From: Phoenix dactylifera
Lineage: Eukaryota; Streptophyta; Magnoliopsida; Arecales; Arecaceae
Assembly: GCF_009389715.1 (NCBI RefSeq)
Contig: NC_052393.1
Coordinates: forward strand, 5,456,001-5,520,000
Reading direction: 5' to 3'
DNA length: 64,000 bases
The notes beneath the pieces are model-generated. The model was not told the DNA's origin, made no database searches, and was given only the letters and a program-made list of their open reading frames with translations. Made by a program: the position numbers and the translations under genes. Positions 24,811 to 36,758 of this stretch are shown here, in pieces. The first letter of the stretch is position 1. Each line of letters opens with the position of its first letter.

Positions 24811-25720
24811 CATCTTCCTCCCTTCGTGGCCTCTTCTCCGACCGTCGCAGCGCCCCCACCCTTCACCGCTTTCGAGCCGTCGCCACCACCGCTGAGATTG
24901 CCGTCTCCCCGGCCAACCAGGCCCGCCGCTTCCGCCGCCGCCACCACCCTCATCCCGCCCGCTCCCACGGCCGCAACCGCCGACCCGAGCTCTCTACCGC
25001 AAAGCTCCGCCGCCACAGAGCTCTACCGATCCGAGCTTTTCTGTTGTGCCACTACCGCAAAGCTGTGCCATCCTCCGCATGCACGCAGCGCCGCCCCACC
25101 TCGCCGCTTCGCTGCCTCACCGCTTCCACCTCCGCCCCAACCCACGTCTCTGCCTCCACCTAGCCCCCTTTGTCCCTCTCCTCCCCCACTTCCGTCGCCC
25201 CCACCCCCCTTCCCCCTCCTTCATCTTCTCCGATCACCCCCCCCCCTAAAAAAAAAATCACTTTCTTCTCCTTCTCCTTTCAACCGCCCCCCTTTGTCTT
25301 CTCTGACCGCCCCTCCCTTCCCCTCCTCGTTTGCTTAAGGGTTTCGGCCTCGAAACCCCTTCTCACACCATGGCACCGACACCGTCCCCCCCCTCCCCAT
25401 CGGGCCCAAACCCACCGCCCGCTTCCCATCCCGCCCCTCCTTCTGGTTCGCGGCCCGACATGCCCAACCGGACCAACCGATCCCCACCCCCCTTCTCTTG
25501 TATTCCGCAGGCCCGACAGGCCCAACTTCACCAATTAATCCACTCCCCCTTCTTAAATTTAAGGGCCCAAACGGGCCTTTTCTTATACAAACCCACACCA
25601 TCAGGCCCCACAAGCCACCTAGGCCCCATGAGCTGTGGTTAGACCCACCGAGTTGCTGTGATCAGACCAGATTCGTGCCAGTTGACAGGCTTGCTATGCC
25701 GCGCTTCTAGTTGTTGCCCC
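24811..25720 (+). other. C-rich leader segment with no recognised gene
   Basis: Very C-rich DNA giving long Pro/Ser/Thr-rich open frames in several registers at once. Composition explains these frames; no protein family is recognisable. It lies between the GGGCCGTGCC-type segment and the gag remnant of the Gypsy element. Confidence 0.55.
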
Positions 25721-26196
25721 GGCCTAGGTCAGGTTACTTCCCTCTATTTCTGAAAATTTTATTTGTTTGTCTAAATTTAGCATCAATCAACTCTTAAGTA
25801 CTCCATTGATATTGCTTCTTAAAAATTTCAACACACCCACTCCAGACAACACCAAAACCCTAATAGTGGGCTATCTCTGCTATTAATTATAAGGTACCTA
25901 ATCTTCGGAAGTTTGTCGAGGCTCTATGCAGTCTTGCAATACATTGAAAACTAATACTATTTGACTGCAACTACTTGTCTGGATTATTACGTAATTCTAA
26001 GCTGATTTTAATTACTAGAGTTAGCTTCCGATTATATTGAGCATACATATTGACATTTAAAATTCATTGCATGCATTAGGTCTTCCTATTTGAGTTCATT
26101 CATCATATGTACCTCCGTAGTGGTTGTGTCATTCAGCATTCTGAAGATCAATCTACTATAGATGCCCGCATCGCATCCACCCAGGCCCATGCCTGA

Positions 26197-27073
26197 TTGG
26201 ACTCAGCTGAGGCTGCTCTTCAGAGGTTCATGGGATTTAAAGAAGGTAGTGCCTCCCATTTGGAAGGCCCAGAGGTCGAGGATGAAGTCCTAAACCATCT
26301 AGGGTCAGTCCGACAAGGCCAATTCGACACTAGCCCTTTCCTAGGCCATCCTCAAACCTACCTTCGTTATAGAGGACAGGGCCCTATCCCTAATGTCAAT
26401 AGGGGTTATCGGTACAATGTAGAACTCAGAGAGCCCTGTGGTCATGATGAGGATGTGCTGAAGAGCTGAAGCACCCATCTTTGATGGTCGCCTTGACCCA
26501 AAGATTTTCTCGGACTGGCTATACGAAATGGACCACTTCTTTAAATGGTACAATTTGTCTGATGAAAAGAAGGTCCGGTTTGCCAGAATGAAACTCATTG
26601 GTCGAGCTAAGCTTTTCTGGCAAAACACCGAACAACTTCTGGCTAGGAGACGTCAGCATGCCATAATTGATTGGATAGAAATGAAGAAAAAATTTAAAGA
26701 AAAATACTTGCTCCTTAGCTACCAAGACGATCTCTTTAACTAATGGAACACTAAGTTCATATTTGTAAGGCACCTTGACATACATAGCACTTCCACGGGC
26801 CCTAATTCCTCAAGGTCCAAACCTTCTGTAGGATCCTTTACCCCTAGACCCCCTCTTACTGTCCCTGTCCCAAGCCGAGACACTAAAGACAAAGAAATCT
26901 TTGGCAAGCCTCCCAAACTACGTTCCAAAATTTAATGCTACAAATGCCAAGATTTTGGTCACATTGCCTCCCAATATGCTAATAAATCTCTCGTTATTGC
27001 TCAGCAAAAGCAGGGAGGTGACAAAGATGACTTAGATGAGCAAGTCTATGAGCCGAACCTCGATGACATTTAG
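26197..27073 (+). pseudogene. Gypsy gag remnant with damaged zinc knuckle
   Basis: Open pieces at 26197-26469 and 26528-26743 are separated by stops. The second carries a gag-domain stretch (MDHFFKWYNLSDEKKVRFAR, then an AKLFWQN-type segment). A CCHC zinc knuckle follows at about 26,937-26,980, reading CYKCQDFGHIASQY, where the final Cys is replaced by Tyr. A stop (TAG) follows at 27,071. Nucleocapsid function is lost. Confidence 0.75.
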
Positions 27074-27255
27074 GATATTGAGGAAGAGTGTGAAGACAAA
27101 CTTGAAACCCTATGGTGCACTCGTTCTATACCTAGTTTGCTTGCACAGTCAGATAGAGAGTCTGATCAGTCCACCATGAGTGTAGTTAGATGTGCCCTCG
27201 CACAACCCATCGAAACCGCTGTTAGGATTTCTGAGTCTACATATGCCTTTGCACA

Positions 27256-27900
27256 ACACATTCATAAGTTGCATTAGGAAATCCATAAGGGCATTTATGC
27301 ACGTACTGCTCCATCTAAGGTGCAAGCTGATTCTCACAGGCGTACCAAAGAATTTCAAACTTGGGGTTATGTAATGATCAGTATTAAGAAATTACAGTCT
27401 CTTAGTATTGGACCATTTAGGGTGTTGCACAAGGATGGCACTGACGGCTATGCCATTGACTTTCCATTTGATTTTGGTCATAGCCTTACTTTTAATATTA
27501 AAAATTTGGTTGTAATCCCTGATGACTCTTTTGCTGCACCCTCTCTTGAACCCAATGCTTATCCTATTACTGATTCCATGCCATCTTCATTTTCTTTTTT
27601 CCTCTATCGAGCACAAAAAGAGTATATTGATTCTATTTTAGTCGAGCAAATAGTTTTTACCTGTGATGGAGGCATCTGGCGTTTTCTGGTTTATTGGCGA
27701 GGACGAGCAAAATCCGGTTACACTTGGATCCAGCGCAAGGAGCTACCGCCGATTGACTCGGACTTGTTGGAGTACTATCGGGGCTACATCGAACCGCTTT
27801 CGTCGAGGTCGACTTCTTCCCATCCGAGGAAAGTTGGTGCGGACAATGCCAAGTTAGCCAGCGCTCAAGTCTACGATCGCCACAGGGTCCAGCTAATTTA
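27256..27900 (+). pseudogene. Gypsy integrase C-terminus plus chromodomain
   Basis: The frame at 27320-27901 reads GPFRVLHKDGTDGYAIDFPF and then a TFNIKNLV-type segment, the usual C-terminal part of Ty3/Gypsy integrases. A chromodomain-like stretch follows (WRFLVYWRGRAKSGYTWI, then LLEYYRGY). Chromodomains steer integration to particular chromatin in this lineage. It is joined almost directly to gag, so about 3 kb of pol was deleted. Its 3' end overlaps the LTR start. Confidence 0.8.
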
Positions 27901-28229
27901 GAGGGTCCAGCCAACTTGACTTTATTTTGGATTGATTTTATATTATTTTATTTTATTTTATTTTGGGGGCTCGTTTGCATATTATCATTTGAGGATTTTT
28001 ATGGGATTATTTTATTTGTAGGGATCTTTTTGTTATTTTGTGACCCTATATATATGGGTGCACTTGTTTAGAGTTATTGAATGGTTGAATGAAATTAGCC
28101 TCCTTTCTTTTCTTGAAGCTCTGGTGCGAAGCCATGGCCAGAGCCAGATGAGAAGCCATCTTCTTCTTCCTCCTCCTTCTCTCCTCTTCTTCCTCCTCCT
28201 CCTTCTCTTCCCTGCTTTGTCCTGCATCA
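27835..28229 (+). repeat. 3' LTR of the Gypsy element
   Basis: 395 bp matching 23349-23742 with scattered substitutions. It is preceded by a short purine-rich GAGGAAAG tract and followed by the ATAGG target-site duplication. Confidence 0.88.
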
Positions 28230-28234
28230 ATAGG

Positions 28235-28485
28235 ATAGCTAGGAGTATGGCCAAAATCAGATGGGTTAGGATTATGAACCCAAAATATTGGTATCAACAT
28301 CTGCTGGTTTTACTAATTGAACCAATTTTTATTCTCTATTCAACGCTATATAATGAAAACCAGCAAAATATTATATACATATAATATGGAGCATTGATAA
28401 TATTTTATATCATATGGTTGCTGAGTAGCTATAACATTTAATATTCGAGATGAAATTAAAGACAGACTCCCACTATCATTAAAGT

Positions 28486-28533
<48 letters not shown>

Positions 28534-31500
28534 TCGAGTAGAACCATTTAGGGTGGTGCAAAATTATAGGATAATATCCTTATAACGTGGCAAATCAAAG
28601 GTTTGTCCGTTGCTCACCCTTGCCTCTCATGTCAAATGCATAGTATTATATAAAAAAAGTGGTGTTATAAAAACGTATAAGAAAATAAATTCAAAATAAA
28701 AGAAGTCAAAAAATGGCTAAGAGATTTGCAGCTGAGTAATTTAAAAACATGGAAGTTAACAAAAGAGTCGTGGCGTTGCATTCATAACTAGGTCTTGGAT
28801 TCTTGGTACACTCAAATCTCAGTTTAGCTTCTCAATAAATCTGTAAGCTTTTGATTTTAGATTTCATCCAAATAGAGCATCACAAGCATGGGATTTGAAG
28901 ATAATAGAGATGAGAGCATTTACATGTGAAACAAAAGAAAGAAATTTTTGCACATATGGGCGGAAATTTATATGTTTATTAAAGCCATATTTGTTGAAAT
29001 AACTTCTTTCACAATAGTCACGAGAAGGCTACTTAAAAATAAATGGATACATAAATCTTCTTGGAATGTTCCAAATTTCAAAACTCTCATTTTTTTAATA
29101 CATTATTGATATGTCTCGTTTGAACATGAGAAAGTGGTAGCTTCGAGCCAAGGTTTCAATGGAGATTGTCCCTGTGCATGTTTGCTTTGGAAAAATGAAT
29201 GCTAGACTGGGAAAGTTTTCTAATATCCTTGAATTGGTGTTTTTTTTTTTTTTTTTTGACTTCGACGATGTTGAGCTAGAGTTGAATTAAGTAACATGGT
29301 TTGAAATGCTATTGTCATGAACAAATATATTGTAAAAATGTAAAAGCTTTATTCATCTCATGCATTGCAACAATGAAGCCTATGACACCAAGATTTGAAT
29401 AACGAGCATTTGCAAAATTTATAGCTAGCATAAATAAGGGGTGCATAAGTAAGCAAACTTTTATTCCAGTACTCCATATTCATCAACCACATATCAATAT
29501 GAGATATCAAGAGGTGTTTTCCCACATGAAGAAGTGCGCTTTTCTTTTTATGGTTAAAAGCTATGCATGTACTCTTTTATCTAATATGTCTCTTTGCTGC
29601 ACATATTGGAAAGTATAAGGACTCAATTTTATGCAATCAGCCTATCGAGCTTGAAATATTCCAGGCTTCAATACTTTCCTTGTGCATTGATCAAAACAGA
29701 GATTTGCTTTTCGACTTCTCTTATCTCCTATGTGCCTCAACTCCTATCGTAAAATGTGAAGAAAAGTATTATTTCATGTATTTGGCTTCCCTTGCAAGCG
29801 AGGTCCTCCACATATGCAAATTTGTTACCAAAAGTATATATGCTTATGATATCACCATGCCATAGCATGGTTGACAAAAACGATATTGCTTGTTTTATGC
29901 ATCAATTTTTGTATATGGCAATGGTCGATGCACTTGCTCTAGTATGGGCGCACTTATCATAAGCTTCAATATGTAATACAATGGAATGCATGCAAAATAT
30001 CAAATTAAAGTATGGATTTGTTGGTAGGAAATTAGAATATATAATATTTTTATATTTTGAACTATAAGAAACTCTTCAAATGTGAGCTTGGTATTATATT
30101 CTTGTTATTTCATCAATTGTATCGTCTTCGGTTCACATTGAAGGGCATAATCTAGTGAAGGAGCCATTTTTTGAACAATTCAAGTTGAGTAAACTCATTT
30201 ACTGCAATATGATTGTAAAAATAAATGTCTTTGTTATTCATTCCATACTCCAAATTACTTTTTTTTTTAAGATAAAAAAGAACTGCTAAATTATTGTGAT
30301 TATCTTAATAATGTATATTGAAATAAAGGTATGGATAGATGAATGCCAGAGTCACAACACTCATGGAAAAGAAAATGCTAATAAGATAATTTCAGAAGAT
30401 AGTATCCCAAGCACAAAAAAAGAAAAATGAAAAAAAACTCTATAGTAAATAGTTTTTTCAGTACATTATCATTTTTCCCCTTTCTTTTTCAAATGAAATT
30501 CTCTTTCAGTAGTCTAAGCCCCATCATCAGCTCATGGATTAATTACTTGATTTGTAAGATTTATTTCTTAATACCTTGAATTGCCTTTTTTTTGGTGAAA
30601 AAAAATTAAATATGGGATACTAATATATTTTTAAAAAGATGGGTCACTAACATCTAGAATTGGAATATTAGTTTGATTTTAAATAGAAAAAAATATCGAT
30701 AAAAGTTTCAAGAGATTGTTTCTTTTTTGTGATGCTTTGATAATTCATCTCGAAGAAATCTAACATTCCCTCTATATTTCTATCAGAAGCGATTTTTTGA
30801 ACTCAATACAATGACAATTTTGGAAGAAATTTGGCTAAAATATCTCAAAATCGTAAATTATTCTCTACGACATATTACAGATCTATGAAATGGATCTATA
30901 ATATAATATAGATCCATATCAACATATCTTCTACTTAACTTGCTACTGAAGTAACAAGAGACTTAGGATAGGTTTCTCCCTTCATTTTTTTATTTTTTTA
31001 TTATAAAAATTCTTTCTTCCTTGAGGTCAGAAAAGAAGGCAAGGCTGTCCTAAACTTTAACGTTGCCCAAAATTATTTACAAACTCACTTACCTATAAAA
31101 AAAAGAAAATTACCATCGATCATGTATGCGATGTATGTTAAGGTACCATACCAAACAAAGATACCACAACTATTTCACGGTTGATTGGAGATGAAATCAC
31201 CGTCAAAACGATACTCCCTGATCAACCGATCACCGTCCAATTATTGCTCCTGTGCTCAAATCCATTTCCGTCATTCTATAAACCGTTTGCGTCCTCTCTA
31301 TTTCCTGTGGGTCAACCCCGTGGAAGTCAAAAGCGAACCGACTCTAGAATCCCAAGGAAACCCCCAAACAAACCGTCAAGCTTCTCACGGCGATGCCCAC
31401 CTCCGCTCGCCACGTGTAGCTCTCATCCACCCAGTCGACGCCCGTACACCGACAACTCAAATCAACGGCCAGATCTCGATCACGATTAATCCCACCCCTT

Positions 31501-31540
31501 AGAGCCCGAGACCCAGCCGTCCGATGTTTCCTGTCCGCGT
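28235..31540. other. Intergenic AT-rich region and upstream region of RCD1
   Basis: No coding signal; all ORFs are short and featureless. It contains a (TA)n tract at 28489-28529. From about 31,190 base composition becomes more balanced, as expected for the proximal promoter of the downstream gene. Confidence 0.6.
28489..28529. repeat. (TA)n microsatellite
   Basis: About 20 uninterrupted TA dinucleotides. Confidence 0.95.
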
Positions 31541-31559
31541 TACTGCATTATTTGCTTTT

Positions 31560-31750
31560 AGCGCAAGAAAGAGAGCGTAACGGCGGCGGCACTCCGCTAT
31601 TTCTACCTCTCTCGCCGTCATCTACCCGCTCTTCTTCTCGTTCTCGGAAATCGAGGGTCCGAAACCTCTGACCCCGACCACAGAGAATAGAGAGAGAGAT
31701 AGAGCCCTTCTCGCGGAGATGAAGTATTTAACAATTGCTTGCAACCCGAG
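31560..31750 (+). other. RCD1: RCD1 non-coding exon 1 (5'UTR)
   Basis: C/T-rich leader-like sequence ending in GCAACCCGAG|GTATTG, a good donor at 31751. The acceptor is TTTTTCCAG at 36,607, giving a 4.86-kb 5'UTR intron. The start of transcription is not determinable; 31,560 is an estimate. The exon carries an upstream ATG at 31719. Confidence 0.55.
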
Positions 31751-33034
31751 GTATTGATTCTTCGATATCTAGCTCTCCTTCCCTCTCTCAATTCAAGGTT
31801 CGCTCCCTTTTTCCCTATCTCGTAAAGATCTATTTTTTGCGATGAAGTTCTTCTTGAATCGGATCGGTGTCTATTTGGCTTTGATTTGTGTCTTCCTGTT
31901 TGAGATCTTTGGAGCTAGATTTCTTAATTCCGTTATTGTTCCACGATTGCTGGGTTCTGGCCTTCTAGGCTAGGGTTTTGGTCTCAGGTTCTTTATTCGT
32001 GAAGGAAAGTTGCGATCTTGGAATGATATGGGCGGAATCGAGGGATCGATCGGTATTAGATGGTGTTCGATGTGTGATCTGGTTGCGTCGTGACGGACAG
32101 TGTGCGGGTACGGGTCGGCTGCATTGCATGTTTGATTTCATGGGATTTTGAATGGGAATTCCGTTGGAGACACGAGGTTCATGGGGGTTAATCGTGTTCC
32201 CTTGGGTCTTGAATCTTGTGGCGAGTCCTTTCTTTTCGTCGCTATAGTTGATTCTAGTAATAGTAGTGCCGTGGGTTGCAGACGTGCATGAGGAAGGAAG
32301 AGAAAGATGGAAACTAAATATGTGTCTTGCTATCAAAATATCATGGGTTTTAAGAAATAGTTTTGCCTTGATGTATGTAGAGAAAGGTGTGAGTCTCGCT
32401 ATGTGGGTTGTTGTTTGTAGTCAAATATGGTTTTTAGGGTTAAGAAATGTCCATGAGTAGAATATGTGCATTCTTATAATGGAACATGGTTTTTAAGGCA
32501 AACGATGTCCACTCTTTCTGTTCCTATTGCTAATTTAATTGTAGTTACCATATTATTTTGGCTGACAAGTGTGATATCTGGTTGCTATTTTTGATGTTTT
32601 TGTTATTAAATAGTGCATTCATCATGGCTACATTGTTTTAGCTCCCATTTATGGTCTTTAGTAGCCATTTTATTTGAGTCATCGAAGGCTTAGAAGGCAT
32701 CACTGGATGTTCTATCAGAGAGAATTTTTTAATGGCATTCTGTTGCAGAAAGGGGCTTCTTTTAAGGAATGCTAACATCTCGAAAATCCAATGTGGCAAC
32801 CATGGAGATATGGGAAAGGACCAGTTTATCGACTGGGACAAAATTTTTTGATGTTGTTCCAGCAAATATCATATGTATGTAAAGGTATGATAAGGCTATA
32901 CGACAATAACACAACTTCTCTTGCTTTGGGTTATGTGGTTGCTCCATATGGAGCAAAACACAGGAAAGGTCACAAAGTCCTTGTAAAGGACAAAGCGGGC
33001 TGGTTAACTTTTACCAATCACGACGTATTAATAA

Positions 33035-33311
33035 CATTGGCAACATGTGTATTAACATTTGGCCACTAGAATAGTGAGACATGGCAAGTTTAGAATTAAA
33101 GAGCATGCTTGTCTTGTTGGAAGATTTTTGATTCTAGACTTGGCATTTCGTTGCTATTTTAGATGTTATAGTTAATGCAATATTGTTGGGGATTGGGCGA
33201 GTCGCATTCGGGGAACTAATGGTCTCCAAAGAGCAAATCGTTTCAGAGCTAGCACGAGTTTATCTTGTTCGGTGAAGAAATGAACCAAACTAAGGCTAGG
33301 CTTAGCTTGGT
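33035..33311. repeat. Tandem duplication copy 1 (RCD1 intron 1)
   Basis: Begins CATTGGCAACATGTGTATTAA. The same order of words recurs at 33348-33621 with about ten percent or fewer differences, offset by 313 bp. Confidence 0.8.
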
Positions 33312-33347
33312 CGAGATTGGCTCAAATTAGCTCAAAATACATACATA

Positions 33348-33621
33348 CATTGGCAACATGTGTATTAATATTTGGCCGCTAGAGTAGTGAGATATGGCAA
33401 GTTTAGAATTAAAGAGCATGCTTGTCTTGTTGAAAGATTTTGAGTCTAGACCTGGCATTTGGTTGCCATTTTAGATGTTATCATTAATGCAATATTGTTT
33501 GGAATTGGTGAGTGGCACTAGGGAGACTAGTGGCCTCAAACGAGCAAATTGTTTCAGAGCTAGCATAAGTTTATCGTGCTCAGTCAAGAAATGAGCCAAA
33601 CTAGAGCTAGGCTTAGTTTGC
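33348..33621. repeat. Tandem duplication copy 2 (RCD1 intron 1)
   Basis: Second copy of 33035-33311, separated from it by a short ATAC-rich spacer. Confidence 0.8.
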
Positions 33622-36600
33622 TCTGTTATTTTAATTATCTTGTATAAATATTTTTATAATTATTTATTATAAACTAGTATAGATTATATAAAACAGAAAT
33701 ATAGAATCTATTCCAACTATATATCAAAATATAATTGGAGTACTTTTTTAAACCATAGAATTTTAAGGCTCAAATGATTTTAAACTCTCACTAGATCTCT
33801 TAAACAAGCCATTCATGAACAACTCGATATTGGCCTGAAATTAAATGAGCAAGCTTGAGCTTGGCTCAATTATTAAACAAACGAAGCTAGAGCAAGGCTT
33901 GGCTTGGCTCATTTTCAGCTTGTTTCCTCCCCTAAGTGGAAGTTTACAAATACCTGTTGGAAAGATGGAATAACTGAACTTTAAAAAGTTGATTTATTAC
34001 TTGGAGTGGTAGCCAGTTGGCATGGCTATCCCCGAGCATCCACTAAATTAGTGAGATATGACAACCTTAGTTAGCAAGCGTCTGTTCGCTCAAAAGTTTT
34101 CAAGTGTGGAGTTGGTAGTTTTGCGAGGTTTCATGTCATCATTTATACCACTGTCAGATCACATGCATGACGTCACTCTTTGCTATTACAAACTTTGGAA
34201 GATTGGTATCCTTGATCATGTTGCTCCATATTCAAAAACCACAGCAAGGAAGATGCATCGTCAACTTATTACATAACCTAATCTTATGATTTACATCTGT
34301 CATTTCATTCATTGGAGCAACATCAAATATTTGTTGTAGCTGACAGGCTAATGCTATCCATGCGTCCCTTTTTGCACTGTTGGAATTTAAGTACCTTTCT
34401 TTTCCTTAAAGTTGCTAGATAGATGCATATAATTGAACTATATGCTAAGGTTTTAATGGAGTTAAATAGCTGGGTTTCCACTAGACTTGTGAGACATGGC
34501 ATGCTTGGGGATGAAGTATATGTTAGTCCCCTTGCTTTTGACTAGCCAATGATCTGAGATAAACTTGGTTGCGTATCCAGTTGTTTAGCCATATCCTATA
34601 TGAATATCCCATGTTCTTGGTTTAAAGAATCTATATATCCTTAGACTAGCTGTGGCCCTATTTGATACATTGGAGTACTGACATGTCTGTGTTCAGCACT
34701 ATACATGCCGTATGCTTTGTGTACATACCCATTTAGATCTCTAGTTAAAATTTCTTCGGTATATGTTGAGAAAATCATTCAGGCACTTGGCAGACATGTC
34801 TTGCTGTTAATTATAAATTTATGTGACCTTATTTCTAATTGCATCCTGAATCTTTAACATGAATAACAATATTTTGAACCTTGTAATTCCATTTTCTTTC
34901 TTGATAAATATGGAAGAGATGTTCCGATTGATACCAGTTTCAAAGAATTTTAATAAACTAAACAAAAATTAATACTTATCATATGTAATATAATTGAGTA
35001 TTCAGTTGTGATATTCAGCTTCATCTGTATCATATGCTTTTCTCCCCCAAGTTTTTCCTTATGGGCCTGTTTGTTTTGTCTCATCATGGTATTTCCTACT
35101 CTCATATTTATATTTCATTTTGATCTTCATACGTGTCATTTGTTTTTTTTATAGAAGTATATTTGTGTTCATCGTCTACTCATGGCAGCAGGATTCATGA
35201 ACGATGTCAATATTTATTGTCCTGATTTATCTATGGAAACAAATCATGCCTGATCAAATACGTGCAATATAATTCTTGAATTGTTTCCTTAGGTGTCATT
35301 TTCTATATGGAAAAAGTGTAACAGTATCAGAGCGACAAGTCTTAATTTATGCAGAGCTATTTATCATCACCCTTTTGCATCCTATTTGTTTGTGGTTTAT
35401 TACATTTAACTTGCAATAGCGTTTCATGGTTTTAACTGGCAATGTTTTGGAATGCCGTCCTCAAATGGTTTGGTAGCAAAATTTGGGAATACAGTCTTCA
35501 TCTCTTAGGAAAGTGTTTGGAACTTTCTGCATTGTTTCTGTCTTATCTTTCCCTCCCTTCCTCACTTTTTTGGACATGTCTATATGGCTATGATGTCATT
35601 AGGATTAGATATTGTCTGAAATTAACGTAATTGAAAGGGTCTGTTTTTGGCAATTAAAATGGTGATGGCAATAGAATTTTGAAAGTGGTTGATTTTCCTT
35701 CTGTTTTTGGTGAGGGTCAAATCCTTTGTTGGGGAAAATCCTCATGCTTTTTTCCTTCTTCTAGTTGGTGTCCTTGAAATACTGGGCATGCATGCAACCT
35801 AATTTTAGTGGGGTAGCAATTTTCTTTCCTAATAGGAACACTTCAACTGTCCCTAAAATATCTGCAATTTAATATATCAACTTTGTTGAACTGGACCGAG
35901 CCTTAAACATGGCTAAGATGGGCCTCTATTGTTGCTTTATCTGAATCAGTGTGTTTTCACCTTTCAGTTTGCAAGATTAGCACTAGAAGTCTTGTTATTA
36001 TATGTTACTTTGGTGGAAAAACTAAAGAATAATTCAAGATAAAACTGGAGTACATTTTGAATTTTTCCTTCGACAGAGGAGCAGATACAGGCAAGACACT
36101 TATAACATATTCCTTCTTACCAGTTTGCTTTTATTACTGTCTCTTCTGGATCTCTACCTCTCTGAACATTTGCGATGTTTACTTGATGTAAATTCTAATA
36201 ATGCATAGTTCATGGAACAGTCTAACTTCATTATATTGCCAAATTATGATGCTTACCATCTGATAGAACATCAAAGTTTAGGTGCTGTTGTCTGATGTTT
36301 CATCACTAGTTGGTTGTGTATTTCACCATTTCATCATTTTATCTCTTTGTTATTGTTGTTTTTTTTGTCTATTCTGCACTTCTTCCTTATACAGTTAAAT
36401 CAGGACATAGTAAGCAGCACAATGTATCAATTATTTTTAGAAGGGTTCAATTTTATATAATTAAATATATTTTTTTATTTTATTTGTTTTTATAAAGTTT
36501 CAATTTTATGCAGTTAAAAATGTTTTTTTTTTTCAGTTTTCATTTTTTTTGTCTGAGTTTATTTCTTCTGAATTAATAGATGCTGAATGCTGTGCTTATT

Positions 36601-36758
36601 TTTCCAGAGTCACCTTGCTCACTGTCTTCTCTGCAATGAGCATTACCTGGCTGTACCCTTTTGAGAAGTTGTAAATTACTGCAAATAAGCAGGATTCGTG
36701 GAAACAAGTCTGTTGAAAAGAATTACTCAGTGGTTGCTGTTCACTTTGGTGAAGAAAA

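Larger units (their letters stand above)
23349..28229 (+). mobile_element. Ty3/Gypsy LTR retrotransposon, chromodomain type, internally deleted
   Basis: 4881 bp, with LTRs at 23349-23742 and 27835-28229. Both begin TGGTG and end GCATCA. The 5-bp target-site duplication ATAGG is exact at 23344-23348 and 28230-28234. A TGGTATCA primer-binding-like site follows the first LTR. The interior keeps gag remnants and an integrase C-terminus with chromodomain. Protease, reverse transcriptase, RNase H and the integrase catalytic core are absent, so it is non-autonomous. Long GC-rich and low-complexity DNA fills 24,100-25,700. Confidence 0.9.
31751..36607 (+). other. RCD1 5'UTR intron with a tandem duplication
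   Basis: A 4.86-kb AT/T-rich intron. It includes a roughly 275-bp sequence duplicated at 33035-33311 and 33348-33621, plus gagcttggct-type words at 33,830-33,930. ORFs such as the one at 32,791-33,069 show no recognisable domain. Confidence 0.55.
31719..36674 (+). promoter_or_regulatory. Spliced upstream ORF in the RCD1 leader
   Basis: ATG at 31719 stays open to the donor at 31751 and, joined at 36608, runs on to TAA at 36672-36674. This is 32 codons ending 84 bp before the main ATG, and its reading frame spans the intron. Upstream ORFs commonly dampen translation of the main ORF; that role is inference here, and it depends on the predicted splice sites. Confidence 0.4.

Noticed and set aside
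24796..25710. Pro/Ser/Ala-rich ORFs up to 180 codons
   Set aside because: Open in several frames at once because the DNA is C-rich; no domain; part of the Gypsy element leader.
29563..29865. 100-codon ORF in the intergenic region
   Set aside because: AT-rich, no recognisable motif, no splice or promoter context.
32791..33069. 92-codon ORF in RCD1 intron 1
   Set aside because: No recognisable family, lies inside the predicted leader intron and ends in the tandem duplication.
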